From the NCBI RefSeq assembly GCF_030547005.1, contig NZ_JAUOPN010000007.1, forward strand, positions 142,453 through 206,452: a stretch of 64,000 bases of DNA, read 5' to 3'. Numbering within the stretch: position 1 is the stretch's first letter; each line of letters starts with the position of its first letter. A program made the position numbers and the translations under genes. Origin of the DNA: Maribacter sp. 1_MG-2023. Lineage in GTDB: Bacteria; Bacteroidota; Bacteroidia; Flavobacteriales; Flavobacteriaceae. The notes under the pieces were generated by a model, which was not told where the DNA came from, did no database searches, and saw only the letters and a list, made by a program, of their open reading frames with translations. Below, in pieces: positions 27,144 through 35,791 of this stretch.

Positions 27144-28094
27144 CTATTTTTTGATTAATCCTAAATCGATTAATCTTTCATGTAAAAATTCACCTGCAGT
27201 TATATCTGTATACAGTTTAGGGTGTTCATCATCAATACAGTTGTCTAAACAATTTAAAGACATTTCACTCACCGGATGCATGAAAAATGGCACAGAATAT
27301 CTTGAAGTCCCCCATAATTCTCTTGGCGGGTTCACTACTTGATGTATGGTAGATAATAATTTATTATTGGTTAGTCGAGAGAGCATGTCGCCAACATTTA
27401 TCATCAATTGATCAGGTCTCGCGATAGCATCAACCCATTCGCCATCATGGTTTTGAACTTGAAGTCCTTTACCATGAGCACCCATTAACAAGGTAATTAA
27501 GTTAATATCGCCATGCGCTGCAGCTCGTACTGCATTTTTAGGTTCTGAGGTAATAGGTGGGTAATGTATAGGACGTAAAATTGAATTTCCATTTTTAATA
27601 TAATTATCAAAATAGAATTCATCTAAATTTAAATGCAAAGCCAACGCACGTAATACGTATCTCGCTGTTTTCTCTAGCATTTTATAGGTTTCCTTACCTA
27701 CTTTATTAAATTCAGGTAGTTCTTTGACCATTACATTGGCAGGATATTCTTTTTCCAGTTCATCATTATCCTCAACATATTGGCCAAAATGCCAAAACTC
27801 TTTTAAATCGCCCTCTTTTCTTCCTTTGGCATGTTCTTTACCGAATGAGGTATAACCACGTTGCCCGCCTATACCTTCAATCTGGTAACCGTCTTTTACA
27901 TCTTCGGGTAAATCAAAGAATTCTTTAATTTCACTATATAATGTATCCACTAATTCTTCAGACAAAAAGTGACCGCTTAAAGCAACAAATCCGATTTCTT
28001 CAAAGGCTTTTCCAATTTCATTAATAAATTTCTGTTTTCTTTTTGGGTCTTCCGAAAGAAAATCCGACAAATCAACACTAGGTACTAAGCTCAT
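27144..28094 (-). CDS. Isopenicillin N synthase-like 2-oxoglutarate/Fe(II) dioxygenase
   Basis: A 316-residue non-haem iron oxygenase. The N-terminal DIOX_N region is VDLSDFLSED and IGKAFEEIGFVALSGH. The iron triad is His and Asp in AAHGDINLITLLMGAHGKGL and the distal His in LSTIHQVVNP, and the cosubstrate-binding Arg/Ser is in RYSVPFFMHP. It resembles the plant/bacterial 2OG oxygenases that act on small molecules, and the substrate cannot be predicted. It is divergent from the E1 gene with a 121-bp shared upstream region. Confidence 0.9.
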   Translation of the reverse strand: MSLVPSVDLSDFLSEDPKRKQKFINEIGKAFEEIGFVALSGHFLSEELVDTLYSEIKEFFDLPEDVKDGYQIEGIGGQRGYTSFGKEHAKGRKEGDLKEFWHFGQYVEDNDELEKEYPANVMVKELPEFNKVGKETYKMLEKTARYVLRALALHLNLDEFYFDNYIKNGNSILRPIHYPPITSEPKNAVRAAAHGDINLITLLMGAHGKGLQVQNHDGEWVDAIARPDQLMINVGDMLSRLTNNKLLSTIHQVVNPPRELWGTSRYSVPFFMHPVSEMSLNCLDNCIDDEHPKLYTDITAGEFLHERLIDLGLIKK

Positions 28095-28215
28095 ATTAAA
28101 AAGATTTTACGTAAAATTAATAATTATTGTCGATTTAATAGCGTTGTTGTATTCTATACTTTCTAGATACATTTTTGTTACATTTATAATTTAATATCCA
28201 AAACTGACCTAATCA

Positions 28216-30192
28216 ATGAATTATACCGATTTTAAAGTAGCTAAAGATGTTAAGTTAAAGCTTTATAAATCAATGCTTAAACCTCGAATGGTAGAGGAGA
28301 AAATGTTGATTCTATTACGACAAGGTAAAATCTCTAAATGGTTTAGTGGTATTGGTCAAGAGGCAATATCTGTTGGTGTTACTTCTGCCTTAAACAGCGA
28401 TGAGTACATATTACCTATGCATAGAAACTTAGGTGTTTTTACAACAAGAGATTTACCGTTGTATCGATTATTTACGCAATGGCAAGGAAAAGCAAGCGGA
28501 TTCACCCAAGGTCGCGATCGTAGCTTTCATTTTGGTACTCAAGAGTTTAAGATTGTAGGTATGATATCTCATTTGGGTCCGCAATTAGGTGTTGCAGATG
28601 GTATAGCCCTAGCACATAAATTAAAAAATGAAAAGAAGGTAACCGCTGTTTTTACAGGAGAAGGAGCTACAAGTGAAGGTGATTTTCATGAAGCTTTGAA
28701 TGTAGCTTCGGTTTGGAGTTTACCCGTACTTTTCTGTGTTGAGAACAATGGCTACGGATTATCAACACCTACTAACGAACAGTTTAGATGTGAGAACATC
28801 GCGGACAAGGGAGTTGGCTACGGAATGGAATCTCATATCATTGATGGCAATAATATTCTCGAAGTGTATTTCAAAGTAGCTCATTTAGTTAGGGATATGA
28901 GAATTAACCCGAGACCGATCTTGTTAGAATTTAAGACTTTTCGCATGCGCGGGCACGAAGAAGCTAGTGGTACAAAATATGTGCCTCAAGAGCTTTTAGA
29001 TACCTGGGCAGAGAAAGATCCATTAGAGAATTTTACTCAATATTTATTAGGTAAGAACATATTGACAGATGAAAGTATAGCAAAGTATAAAGCAGATATT
29101 CAATCTGAAATCGATGAACATTTAAAAATCGCATTTGCTGAAGAGGCAATTACACCTGATCAAAGCAAAGAATTAAGTGAGGTTTATCAAAAATTTGATT
29201 TAAAAGAAGTTGAACCTAGTAAATTTATCACAAATATTCGATTAGTAGATGCTATCTCGGAAGGATTAAGGCAGTCGATGAAGAAATTTGACAACCTCGT
29301 TATCATGGGTCAAGATGTTGCCGAGTATGGTGGTGTCTTCAAAATTACCGATGGCTTTGTAAATGATTTCGGTAAAGAGCGTGTTCGTAATACGCCTATA
29401 TGTGAATCGGCAATTGTATCTGCTGCAATGGGCTTATCTATAAACGGAATGAAGGCGGTTATGGAAATGCAATTTGCAGATTTTGCAAGTAGTGGCTTTA
29501 ATCCAATAGTAAATTATTTAGCTAAAAGTTTTTATAGATGGGGAGAGAATGCAGATGTTGTAATTCGTATGCCTTGCGGTGGCGGAGTATCTGCTGGTCC
29601 GTTTCACTCACAGACAAATGAGGCGTGGTTTACCAAAACTCCCGGTTTAAAAGTAGTATACCCAGCATTCCCGTATGATGCAAAAGGATTGTTGGCAACT
29701 TCGATAGAAGATCCAAATCCAGTTTTGTTTTTTGAACATAAAGGTTTGTATAGAAGTTTGTATCAAGAAGTGCCCGTTGATTATTACACCTTGCCATTAG
29801 GTAAAGCTAGTCTTTTAAGAAAAGGTGATCAAATAACCATTGTTACTTATGGCGCAGGCGTTCATTGGGCTATAGAAACATTAAAAAAGAATACAGAAAT
29901 ACGTGCAGATCTATTGGATCTACGAACGTTACAACCATTAGATGTGAAAGCAATTTACGATTCGGTAAAGCGAACGGGTAAGCTAATTATATTACAAGAA
30001 GACAGTCTATTTGGTGGCATCGCCAGTGATATTTCAGCAATGGTAATGGAAAATTGTTTTGAGTATTTAGATGGCCCTATAAAAAGAGTGGGTAGTTTAG
30101 AGACTCCGATCCCTTTTAACACAAAGCTAGAAGAGCAATATCTGGCAAAGTCTAGGTTTGAATCTGATTTAAAAGAACTTATCGCGTATTAA
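28216..30192 (+). CDS. Fused alpha/beta subunits of a branched-chain or 2-oxoacid dehydrogenase E1 component
   Basis: A 658-residue fusion. The alpha part (1-330) has the TPP motif FTGEGATSEGDFHEALNVAS followed by VENNGYGLSTP and the phosphorylation-loop-like RMRGHEEASG. The beta part (about 340-658) has MGQDVAEYGGVFKIT, NTPICESAIVSAAMGLSING and the transketolase C-terminal domain (KLIILQEDSLFGGIASDIS). It should decarboxylate a branched-chain or similar 2-oxoacid and acylate the lipoyl domain of an E2; no E2 or E3 gene is here. The single-chain fusion is usual in Bacteroidota. A possible promoter is TTG at 28147 and TACATTTT 18 bp later. Confidence 0.93.
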   Translation: MNYTDFKVAKDVKLKLYKSMLKPRMVEEKMLILLRQGKISKWFSGIGQEAISVGVTSALNSDEYILPMHRNLGVFTTRDLPLYRLFTQWQGKASGFTQGRDRSFHFGTQEFKIVGMISHLGPQLGVADGIALAHKLKNEKKVTAVFTGEGATSEGDFHEALNVASVWSLPVLFCVENNGYGLSTPTNEQFRCENIADKGVGYGMESHIIDGNNILEVYFKVAHLVRDMRINPRPILLEFKTFRMRGHEEASGTKYVPQELLDTWAEKDPLENFTQYLLGKNILTDESIAKYKADIQSEIDEHLKIAFAEEAITPDQSKELSEVYQKFDLKEVEPSKFITNIRLVDAISEGLRQSMKKFDNLVIMGQDVAEYGGVFKITDGFVNDFGKERVRNTPICESAIVSAAMGLSINGMKAVMEMQFADFASSGFNPIVNYLAKSFYRWGENADVVIRMPCGGGVSAGPFHSQTNEAWFTKTPGLKVVYPAFPYDAKGLLATSIEDPNPVLFFEHKGLYRSLYQEVPVDYYTLPLGKASLLRKGDQITIVTYGAGVHWAIETLKKNTEIRADLLDLRTLQPLDVKAIYDSVKRTGKLIILQEDSLFGGIASDISAMVMENCFEYLDGPIKRVGSLETPIPFNTKLEEQYLAKSRFESDLKELIAY

Positions 30193-30339
30193 GTAAATCC
30201 GTTAAGAAATATGTTAAAAGAGGTAATAGGTATTTATATTTAGCAGCATCTTTGCAATGTTATTTGGTCGAATAAATAGAATTAATCCATCCAAAAAATG
30301 ACAAACAACGTATATAAATCAAACCTAAATTTTTTATTT

Positions 30340-30819
30340 ATGAAAAAAATAATTTTACTATTTAGTATTGTACTTTTTATAACCTCATGTTCAGTGTCTA
30401 AAGATGCTCGAGGAAAAAGAAATTTACTAAGTGGCACATGGGCTTTAAATGATGTTTCCTTTGAAGGTAATACTGGTAATGTAAAAGCGGTATTATTCAA
30501 TGACGTAGAAGATATATGTCTAGAAGGCAGCGAGTGGTTCTTTCGTGATAACAATAGCACTGGTAGATACACAATAAACCAATCTACATTTTGTACTGGT
30601 GGTGACCGTTATATTAGATGGTCGGTTGTAGAGCGTGAAGAAAACTACACAAGCCAGTTACAATTCAAATTTATCAACGAAAAAAATCAAGATATTTCTG
30701 GAGGTGCAGGTTATAGATTAAATATCGAAAACCTTACCGAATCGGCTATGACGTTAAAATCTAATGTCATGGTAGAAGGTGCTCCAATTAATGTTGTTTA
30801 CCAATTCATTAAAAAATAA
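30340..30819 (+). CDS. Lipocalin-like lipoprotein
   Basis: A 159-residue lipoprotein (lipobox ITSC, Cys17). After a basic linker comes a beta-rich domain beginning LLSGTWALNDVSFEG, ending VYQFIKK, which fits the small lipocalin-like or DUF4488-like folds in Bacteroidota. Two Cys (DICLEG and TFCTGG) are spaced to form a disulfide. Start set at ATG 30340 (MKKIILLF); the upstream ATG at 30298 would put a polar extension in front of the signal peptide. It precedes the OmpA gene by 26 bp, so they are likely one operon. Confidence 0.82.
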   Translation: MKKIILLFSIVLFITSCSVSKDARGKRNLLSGTWALNDVSFEGNTGNVKAVLFNDVEDICLEGSEWFFRDNNSTGRYTINQSTFCTGGDRYIRWSVVEREENYTSQLQFKFINEKNQDISGGAGYRLNIENLTESAMTLKSNVMVEGAPINVVYQFIKK

Positions 30820-30845
30820 ACCTACTTAAAATTTAAAATAAGCAT

Positions 30846-31538
30846 ATGAAAACAATGATATTACGTAGAACTAGTTACATTATCGCTCTTGCCTTGGTAA
30901 TGAGCTGTAGTACTGTAAAAAACGCAAATAAAACACAAAAAGGAGCGGTTATAGGTGCTTCAGGAGGTGCTGTAATTGGTGGAATCTTGGGGAACAATGT
31001 TGGTAGCGGTAATAATACGGCTCTTGGTGCTATTTTAGGTGCTGCAATAGGTGGTGCTGCCGGTGGTTATATTGGAAATAGAATGGATCGTCAAGCAGAA
31101 CGTATTGAAGAAGAAATACCTGGTGCAGAAGTAAAGCGTGTTGGTGAAGGTATCAACGTAACGTTCAATGAAGAAGCTGGTGTGTATTTTGATACCAACA
31201 AATCTAATGTTCAAGGAACATCTGCAGTGACACTAGATAAACTAGTAGGTATTTTCAAAGAATATCCTCAATCTAATATTTTAGTAGAAGGTCATACCGA
31301 TAGTGCTGGTGCGGATGAGTATAATTTGAACTTATCTAAGCAAAGAGCAGAATCTGTAACGAACTATTTAATCAGTCAAGGTATCGACGCTAGTCGTTTT
31401 GATACGAAATGGTATGGTGAAACACAACCAGTAGGTGATAATACAACTACAGCCGGTAAAGCTAAGAACAGACGTGTTGAGTTAGCGATTGTAGCTAGTG
31501 AGTCTTTAAAACAAGAAGCACAAACACAAACGAACTAA
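30846..31538 (+). CDS. OmpA-family lipoprotein with glycine-zipper segment
   Basis: A 230-residue envelope protein: signal peptide with lipobox VMSC (Cys21), a Gly-rich zipper (about 31-77, with the repeats GAVIGASGGAVIGGILG and GAAIGGAAGGYIG) that resembles YMGG/Rick17kDa motifs, then an OmpA peptidoglycan-binding domain (about 115-225). The domain has EGHTDSAGADEYNLNLSKQR and NRRVELAI, including the Asp and Arg that bind diaminopimelate. It probably ties the outer membrane to peptidoglycan. Followed by a strong terminator. Confidence 0.94.
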   Translation: MKTMILRRTSYIIALALVMSCSTVKNANKTQKGAVIGASGGAVIGGILGNNVGSGNNTALGAILGAAIGGAAGGYIGNRMDRQAERIEEEIPGAEVKRVGEGINVTFNEEAGVYFDTNKSNVQGTSAVTLDKLVGIFKEYPQSNILVEGHTDSAGADEYNLNLSKQRAESVTNYLISQGIDASRFDTKWYGETQPVGDNTTTAGKAKNRRVELAIVASESLKQEAQTQTN

Positions 31539-31568
31539 GAGATACAAATTTTAGTATTGAGTTAAAAT

Positions 31569-31596
31569 AAAAGCCCTGCACTTGCAGGGCTTTTTT
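31569..31596 (+). terminator. Hairpin terminator after the OmpA gene
   Basis: Arms AAAAGCCCTGCA and TGCAGGGCTTTT with a 2-nt loop and a T run. It separates the OmpA unit from the type III PKS operon, whose first codon lies 24 bp later. Confidence 0.9.
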
Positions 31597-31619
31597 GTTT
31601 TTGGTGTAACTTCCATGCA

Positions 31620-32741
31620 GTGAAAGAACACGGCATACTTATTATAGGAGGTGGACTAGCGGGATTAACAGCTGCTATTCATTTGGCTTCGGAAGGATTG
31701 GATGTCGCTGTGATTGAAATGCAGCAATATCCGCATCATAAAGTATGTGGCGAATATGTATCTAAAGAAATTGATCCGTATTTAAAACGGTTAGGAGTAG
31801 ACCTAAAGGCAGAAGGGGCCAAAGATATTTCACAATTTCAAATAAGTACAGAAGACGGATTTATCGTTGAGACCGATTTGCCCTTGGGCGGATTTGGCAT
31901 AAGTAGATATACGCTTGACAATTTGCTTTTTGAACGTGCAAAAGAGCTTGGGGTCATTTTTTACTTGGAGAAGGTCATAGCGACAGTATTTAAGAATGAT
32001 ATTTTCACTATTACTACCAAGTTTAATGCCTATTCTTCTAAAATTGCCATAGGAGCTTATGGTAAACGATCGGTCTTAGATAAGGATTTAGATAGGGCTT
32101 TCAGTAAGAAAAAGCAATCATGGTTGGCGGTAAAAGGACATTATGAACTTGAAGATTTTCAGGAAGATGTAGTTGCGCTGCACAATTTTAATGGCGGTTA
32201 CGGCGGACTCTCAAAAACGGAAACCGGTGCGGTGAATTTTTGTTATCTAGTTAGTTATGAAAGCTTTAAAGGATATAAGGATATTCAAAGTTTCAATACT
32301 GAAGTAGTTGCAGAGAACCCGTTTTTAAAAGAGTTTCTATCAAATGCAATTCCTGTTTTTGAGAAACCTATGACCATTGCTCAAATAGCCTTTGACGAAA
32401 AAGATAACGTAGTCGATCATATGTTGATGTGTGGAGATACTGCTGGACTTATACATCCACTTTGTGGTAATGGTATGGCAATGGCTATTCATAGCGCTAA
32501 GATTGTATCTGAATTAATATCAAAATATGTTAATGAATCAGATTATAAACGTAATGACTTAGAAATTGATTACAAAAAGGCATGGTCAAAAGCTTTTAGT
32601 AAACGTTTATGGTTCGGTAGAAAATTACAGTCCGTCTTAATGAATAAAAGATTAGTTTCAATGGGAATTAAATCTGTCGGAAAATCAAAATCAATATTGA
32701 AGTTTATTATTTCTAAAACCCATGGAGAATTAATATCGTAA
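31620..32741 (+). CDS. FAD-dependent oxidoreductase of the type III PKS operon (geranylgeranyl reductase/hydroxylase-like)
   Basis: A 373-residue flavoprotein with the N-terminal Rossmann motif ILIIGGGLAGLTAAIHLASE and the second FAD motif MLMCGDTAGLIHPLCGNGMA. The CGEYVSKEI segment is shared with the geranylgeranyl reductase/aromatic hydroxylase group. In Streptomyces griseus srsABC a flavoprotein hydroxylase (SrsC) acts on a type III PKS resorcinol, which is the closest analogy I know; a reductase role on an alkyl chain is possible too. Start is GTG at 31620, because no in-frame ATG exists upstream before the terminator. Its stop overlaps the methyltransferase ATG by 1 nt. Confidence 0.87.
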   Translation: MKEHGILIIGGGLAGLTAAIHLASEGLDVAVIEMQQYPHHKVCGEYVSKEIDPYLKRLGVDLKAEGAKDISQFQISTEDGFIVETDLPLGGFGISRYTLDNLLFERAKELGVIFYLEKVIATVFKNDIFTITTKFNAYSSKIAIGAYGKRSVLDKDLDRAFSKKKQSWLAVKGHYELEDFQEDVVALHNFNGGYGGLSKTETGAVNFCYLVSYESFKGYKDIQSFNTEVVAENPFLKEFLSNAIPVFEKPMTIAQIAFDEKDNVVDHMLMCGDTAGLIHPLCGNGMAMAIHSAKIVSELISKYVNESDYKRNDLEIDYKKAWSKAFSKRLWFGRKLQSVLMNKRLVSMGIKSVGKSKSILKFIISKTHGELIS

Positions 32742-33448
32742 TGGTAGATTTTACACAAAGAAGTTGTGAGGTAGAGATAATGGATACCTTTTCTGGTACG
32801 ACTAATGAGCTAGAAACGATACTGCAAGATATTAATAGGGTAAATAGGTTGCTTGGGGGTTATAGTATAACCTTAGGTGCTGTTTTTGAGTTACTTGAGA
32901 AAAACAATAAAGAATCGTATACGATTTTAGATATGGGTTGTGCCGAAGGAACCATGCTTAGAAAGCTGGCATTAGCTGCAAGAAAGAAGAATGTAAAACT
33001 TAAATTGATTGGAGTTGATTTTAATGAACAAGGATTGCAATTAGCAAAGCAATACTCATCTGATTATCCTGAGATTAGTTACCTAAATACCGATATTTTA
33101 AAAACTGATTTTTCTGAATGGAATGTAGATGTGGTTATGACGACATTAACCTTGCATCATTTTACAGATCAAGGAGTAGTTGAGTTTGTAAATCGCTTTG
33201 TAGAAATAGCAAAGTTAGGAGTGGTTATAAATGATTTGGAAAGGAGTCCCGTTGCATATTATTTATTCAAGGCATTTAGTCTATTTTTTATTAGAACAGA
33301 AATAGCAAAGAAAGACGGACTGTTATCTATACGTAGAGCATTTAAAAAGGAGGAGTTACAGCATTTTGCCAGTCAGGTTAGCAACGTATCACACTATATA
33401 AAATGGAAATGGGCTTTTAGATATGTATGGGTCTTAAAAAAGAAATAA
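32741..33448 (+). CDS. SAM-dependent methyltransferase of the type III PKS operon
   Basis: A 235-residue class I methyltransferase. Motif I is YTILDMGCAEGTMLRKLA, then IGVDFNEQGLQLAKQYS, and the TLTLHHFTDQ post-motif resembles UbiE/ubiquinone-type enzymes. It may methylate a phenolic or quinone ring made by the neighbouring PKS, as SrsB does. It begins at the last base of the upstream stop codon (TAATG). Carries a copy of the AATCGTATACGATT palindrome at 32913 within the SYTI codons of motif I. Confidence 0.88.
   Translation: MVDFTQRSCEVEIMDTFSGTTNELETILQDINRVNRLLGGYSITLGAVFELLEKNNKESYTILDMGCAEGTMLRKLALAARKKNVKLKLIGVDFNEQGLQLAKQYSSDYPEISYLNTDILKTDFSEWNVDVVMTTLTLHHFTDQGVVEFVNRFVEIAKLGVVINDLERSPVAYYLFKAFSLFFIRTEIAKKDGLLSIRRAFKKEELQHFASQVSNVSHYIKWKWAFRYVWVLKKK
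32913..32926. repeat. 14-bp palindrome AATCGTATACGATT, copy within the methyltransferase gene
   Basis: Perfect palindrome encoding Glu(end)-Ser-Tyr-Thr-Ile in the methyltransferase frame, a different reading frame than the copy at 25191. That argues against a shared protein motif. Confidence 0.85.
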
Positions 33449-33472
33449 GTAGATTGAAGTTTAAGAATAGCT

Positions 33473-34528
33473 ATGAATTATACAAGAATTGTTAGTGTTA
33501 CAAAAGAGTTACCACCGTATTCTAGAAATACAAAAGATATTATTCCCCTTGTAGAGTTTTGGCTAAGTGGTCAAGAGGAACGCTTTTCTCGTAAGGTCGT
33601 TAAGATTTTTGAAGGTGCTGCAGTAGACAAAAGGTTCTCTATTATGCCACCTGAAGATGTATTTGTAACTACTTCTTTTGAAGATAAGAACAAAATTTAT
33701 AGTGAAGAAGCCAAGCGAATGGGTACTAACGTACTTAGAAATGCACTTCAGAAAAGCAATTGGGAAGCTTCATCCATTGATTATATTATTACGGTAAGTT
33801 GCACAGGTATTATGATTCCGTCTTTAGATGCGTATTTGATAAATGAATTAGGGTTGCGTCAAGATGTGGTGAGACTTCCTGTAACAGAAATGGGTTGCGC
33901 TGCTGGAGTATCTGGGCTCATATATGCCCATAACTTCTTAAAATCCAATCCTGGTAAGCGTATTGCTTTGGTTTCTGTTGAGAGTCCGACGGCAACATTT
34001 CAACTAGAAGATTATTCTATGGCAAATATGGTAAGTGCGGCTATTTTTGGTGATGGCGCGGCTTGTGTACTATTATCATCCGAAGAAGATGCTGTAGGAC
34101 CAAAAATAATAGGAGAAGAAATGTATCACTTTAAAGATGCTACGCAAATGATGGGTTTCGATTTAACCAATCATGGTTTAAAAATGATTCTTGATCCGGC
34201 AGTACCTGAAACGATATCGAATCATTTTGCCGATATCGTACATCCATTCTTAGAAAAGTATGGCAGTGATATTCAAAAGGTGGACCATTTAATTTTTCAT
34301 CCCGGAGGAAAGAAAATAGTACAAACTGTAGAATCGCTTTTTGGTGCTTTAGGTAAAAATATTGATGATACCCGAGAAGTATTACGACTTTATGGAAACA
34401 TGAGCAGTGCTACTGTTTTATACGTGTTAGAGCGTTTTTTAGAAAAGGATATAACAGCCGGTGAGCAAGGGCTGATATTAAGTTTTGGTCCCGGTTTCTC
34501 TGCACAACGCGTATTGATAGAATGGTAG
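33473..34528 (+). CDS. Type III polyketide synthase (chalcone/stilbene synthase family)
   Basis: A 351-residue homodimeric-type ketosynthase. The Cys-His-Asn triad is intact: Cys142 in TEMGCAAGVSGL, His276 in HLIFHPGGKK and Asn309 in LYGNMSSAT. The C-terminal GFGPGF-type loop is present as SFGPGFSAQ. These enzymes extend an acyl starter with malonyl-CoA and cyclise it to resorcinols, pyrones or phloroglucinol. The genes that follow encode an elongation set, so the starter may be an acyl-ACP. The product is inferred and could be an alkylresorcinol, alkylpyrone or a derived quinone. Confidence 0.95.
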   Translation: MNYTRIVSVTKELPPYSRNTKDIIPLVEFWLSGQEERFSRKVVKIFEGAAVDKRFSIMPPEDVFVTTSFEDKNKIYSEEAKRMGTNVLRNALQKSNWEASSIDYIITVSCTGIMIPSLDAYLINELGLRQDVVRLPVTEMGCAAGVSGLIYAHNFLKSNPGKRIALVSVESPTATFQLEDYSMANMVSAAIFGDGAACVLLSSEEDAVGPKIIGEEMYHFKDATQMMGFDLTNHGLKMILDPAVPETISNHFADIVHPFLEKYGSDIQKVDHLIFHPGGKKIVQTVESLFGALGKNIDDTREVLRLYGNMSSATVLYVLERFLEKDITAGEQGLILSFGPGFSAQRVLIEW

Positions 34529-34545
34529 CAAACTAAATAAAAATT

Positions 34546-35328
34546 ATGAAAAATACCTATTGGGCTTTAATATTAGGCGGAAGTAGCGGACTCGGACTCG
34601 CTACGGCAAAGAAATTAGCTAGTCACGGTTACCATATTTTAATTATGCACCGAGATCGACGTGCAGCCATGGATGAGATTGAAAAAGGATTCGATGAAAT
34701 TCGTGCCTTTGGAAATGAATTGATAGCAATGAATGTAGATGTATTGAATGCTGAAAAACGCGTAGATATCATTTCTAATATTCAGCAACAGTTACCAGAA
34801 GGGCATCAAATAAAAGTAATGATACATAGTGTCGCTAAAGGAACGCTTAAGCCCATGTATTCTGAAAGTAGACCAACCTTGGTCGATACCGATTTTAGAA
34901 TCACTTTCGATGCCATGGCGTTGAGTTTGTACGATTGGACAAAAGCACTGGTTACCGCAAATTTATTTTCAGATGATACGCGTATAGTTTCTTTTACAAG
35001 TGAAGGAAATACGAAAGCATTACCAAATTATAGTGCTGTTTCGGTGGCTAAAGTAGCTTTAGAAGCACTAACCAGAAGTATTGCGTTAGAGTTTGCACCT
35101 ATTGGTATAAAAGCAAACTGTATACAAGCAGGTATTACTATGACCAAATCGTTATCAATGATTCCCGGTTACGAGCGAATTAAAGAAAATGCCTTAAAAA
35201 GAAATCCGCAGAACCGTTTAACAACTCCCGAAGACGTCGCAAATGCAGTGTATTTGTTAACTATGGATGAAGCAAAATGGATTACGGGAACCGTCATAAA
35301 AGTTGATGGCGGCGAAAGTTTGATATAA
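34546..35328 (+). CDS. Enoyl-ACP reductase-like SDR (FabL/FabI type)
   Basis: A 260-residue short-chain dehydrogenase. The nucleotide-binding motif is GGSSGLGLATAKKL. The active-site Tyr and Lys are spaced Y-x6-K (Tyr162, Lys169 in NYSAVSVAK), which marks enoyl-ACP reductases of the FabI/FabL type and not the Y-x3-K of ketoreductases. The C-terminal half (ALEALTRSIALEFAPIGIKA; VDGGESLI) resembles FabL. It probably reduces the enoyl intermediate in the operon's own chain elongation. A ketoreductase is not encoded here, so that step would have to come from the primary FabG. Confidence 0.88.
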   Translation: MKNTYWALILGGSSGLGLATAKKLASHGYHILIMHRDRRAAMDEIEKGFDEIRAFGNELIAMNVDVLNAEKRVDIISNIQQQLPEGHQIKVMIHSVAKGTLKPMYSESRPTLVDTDFRITFDAMALSLYDWTKALVTANLFSDDTRIVSFTSEGNTKALPNYSAVSVAKVALEALTRSIALEFAPIGIKANCIQAGITMTKSLSMIPGYERIKENALKRNPQNRLTTPEDVANAVYLLTMDEAKWITGTVIKVDGGESLI

Positions 35329-35341
35329 TATTTATCAGCTG

Positions 35342-35791
35342 ATGAAAGAATCTTTTAATTGGATATTGAATAGATTGCCTTACACGGAACCATTTCTTTT
35401 TGTAAATGAGATTTCGCATGTAGATGATAAAGGTGCTGAGGGTACTTATAGGTTTTCATCCGATGCAGATTTTTATAAAGGTCATTTTAAAAACAATCCC
35501 GTTACGCCAGGTGTGATTTTGACAGAATGTTGCGCGCAAATTGGCTTGGTTTGTTTGGGTATTTTTTTATTGGGTGAAAAAACTAAATTGGAAAATATAA
35601 GTATAGGAATGAGTAGTTCTGAAATGGAATTTCTATTACCGGTATTTCCTGGAGAACGTGTCAAGGTGGTTTCAGAATTGGTGTATTTCAGGTTTCAAAA
35701 GCTTAAATGTGAAATAAAAATGTATAACGAAGATGATAAATTGGTCTGTAAAGGGATTCTAGCAGGCATGATAGGTGTAGCGAATGAGTAG
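35342..35791 (+). CDS. 3-hydroxyacyl-ACP dehydratase, FabZ-like
   Basis: A 149-residue hot-dog-fold dehydratase. The catalytic His48 and Glu62 lie in YKGHFKNNPVTPGVILTE, the FabZ/FabA pattern. It should dehydrate the 3-hydroxyacyl-ACP intermediate of the elongation set. Begins 13 bp after the reductase gene and its last 8 bp overlap the ketosynthase start, so translation of the two is probably coupled. Confidence 0.92.
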   Translation: MKESFNWILNRLPYTEPFLFVNEISHVDDKGAEGTYRFSSDADFYKGHFKNNPVTPGVILTECCAQIGLVCLGIFLLGEKTKLENISIGMSSSEMEFLLPVFPGERVKVVSELVYFRFQKLKCEIKMYNEDDKLVCKGILAGMIGVANE

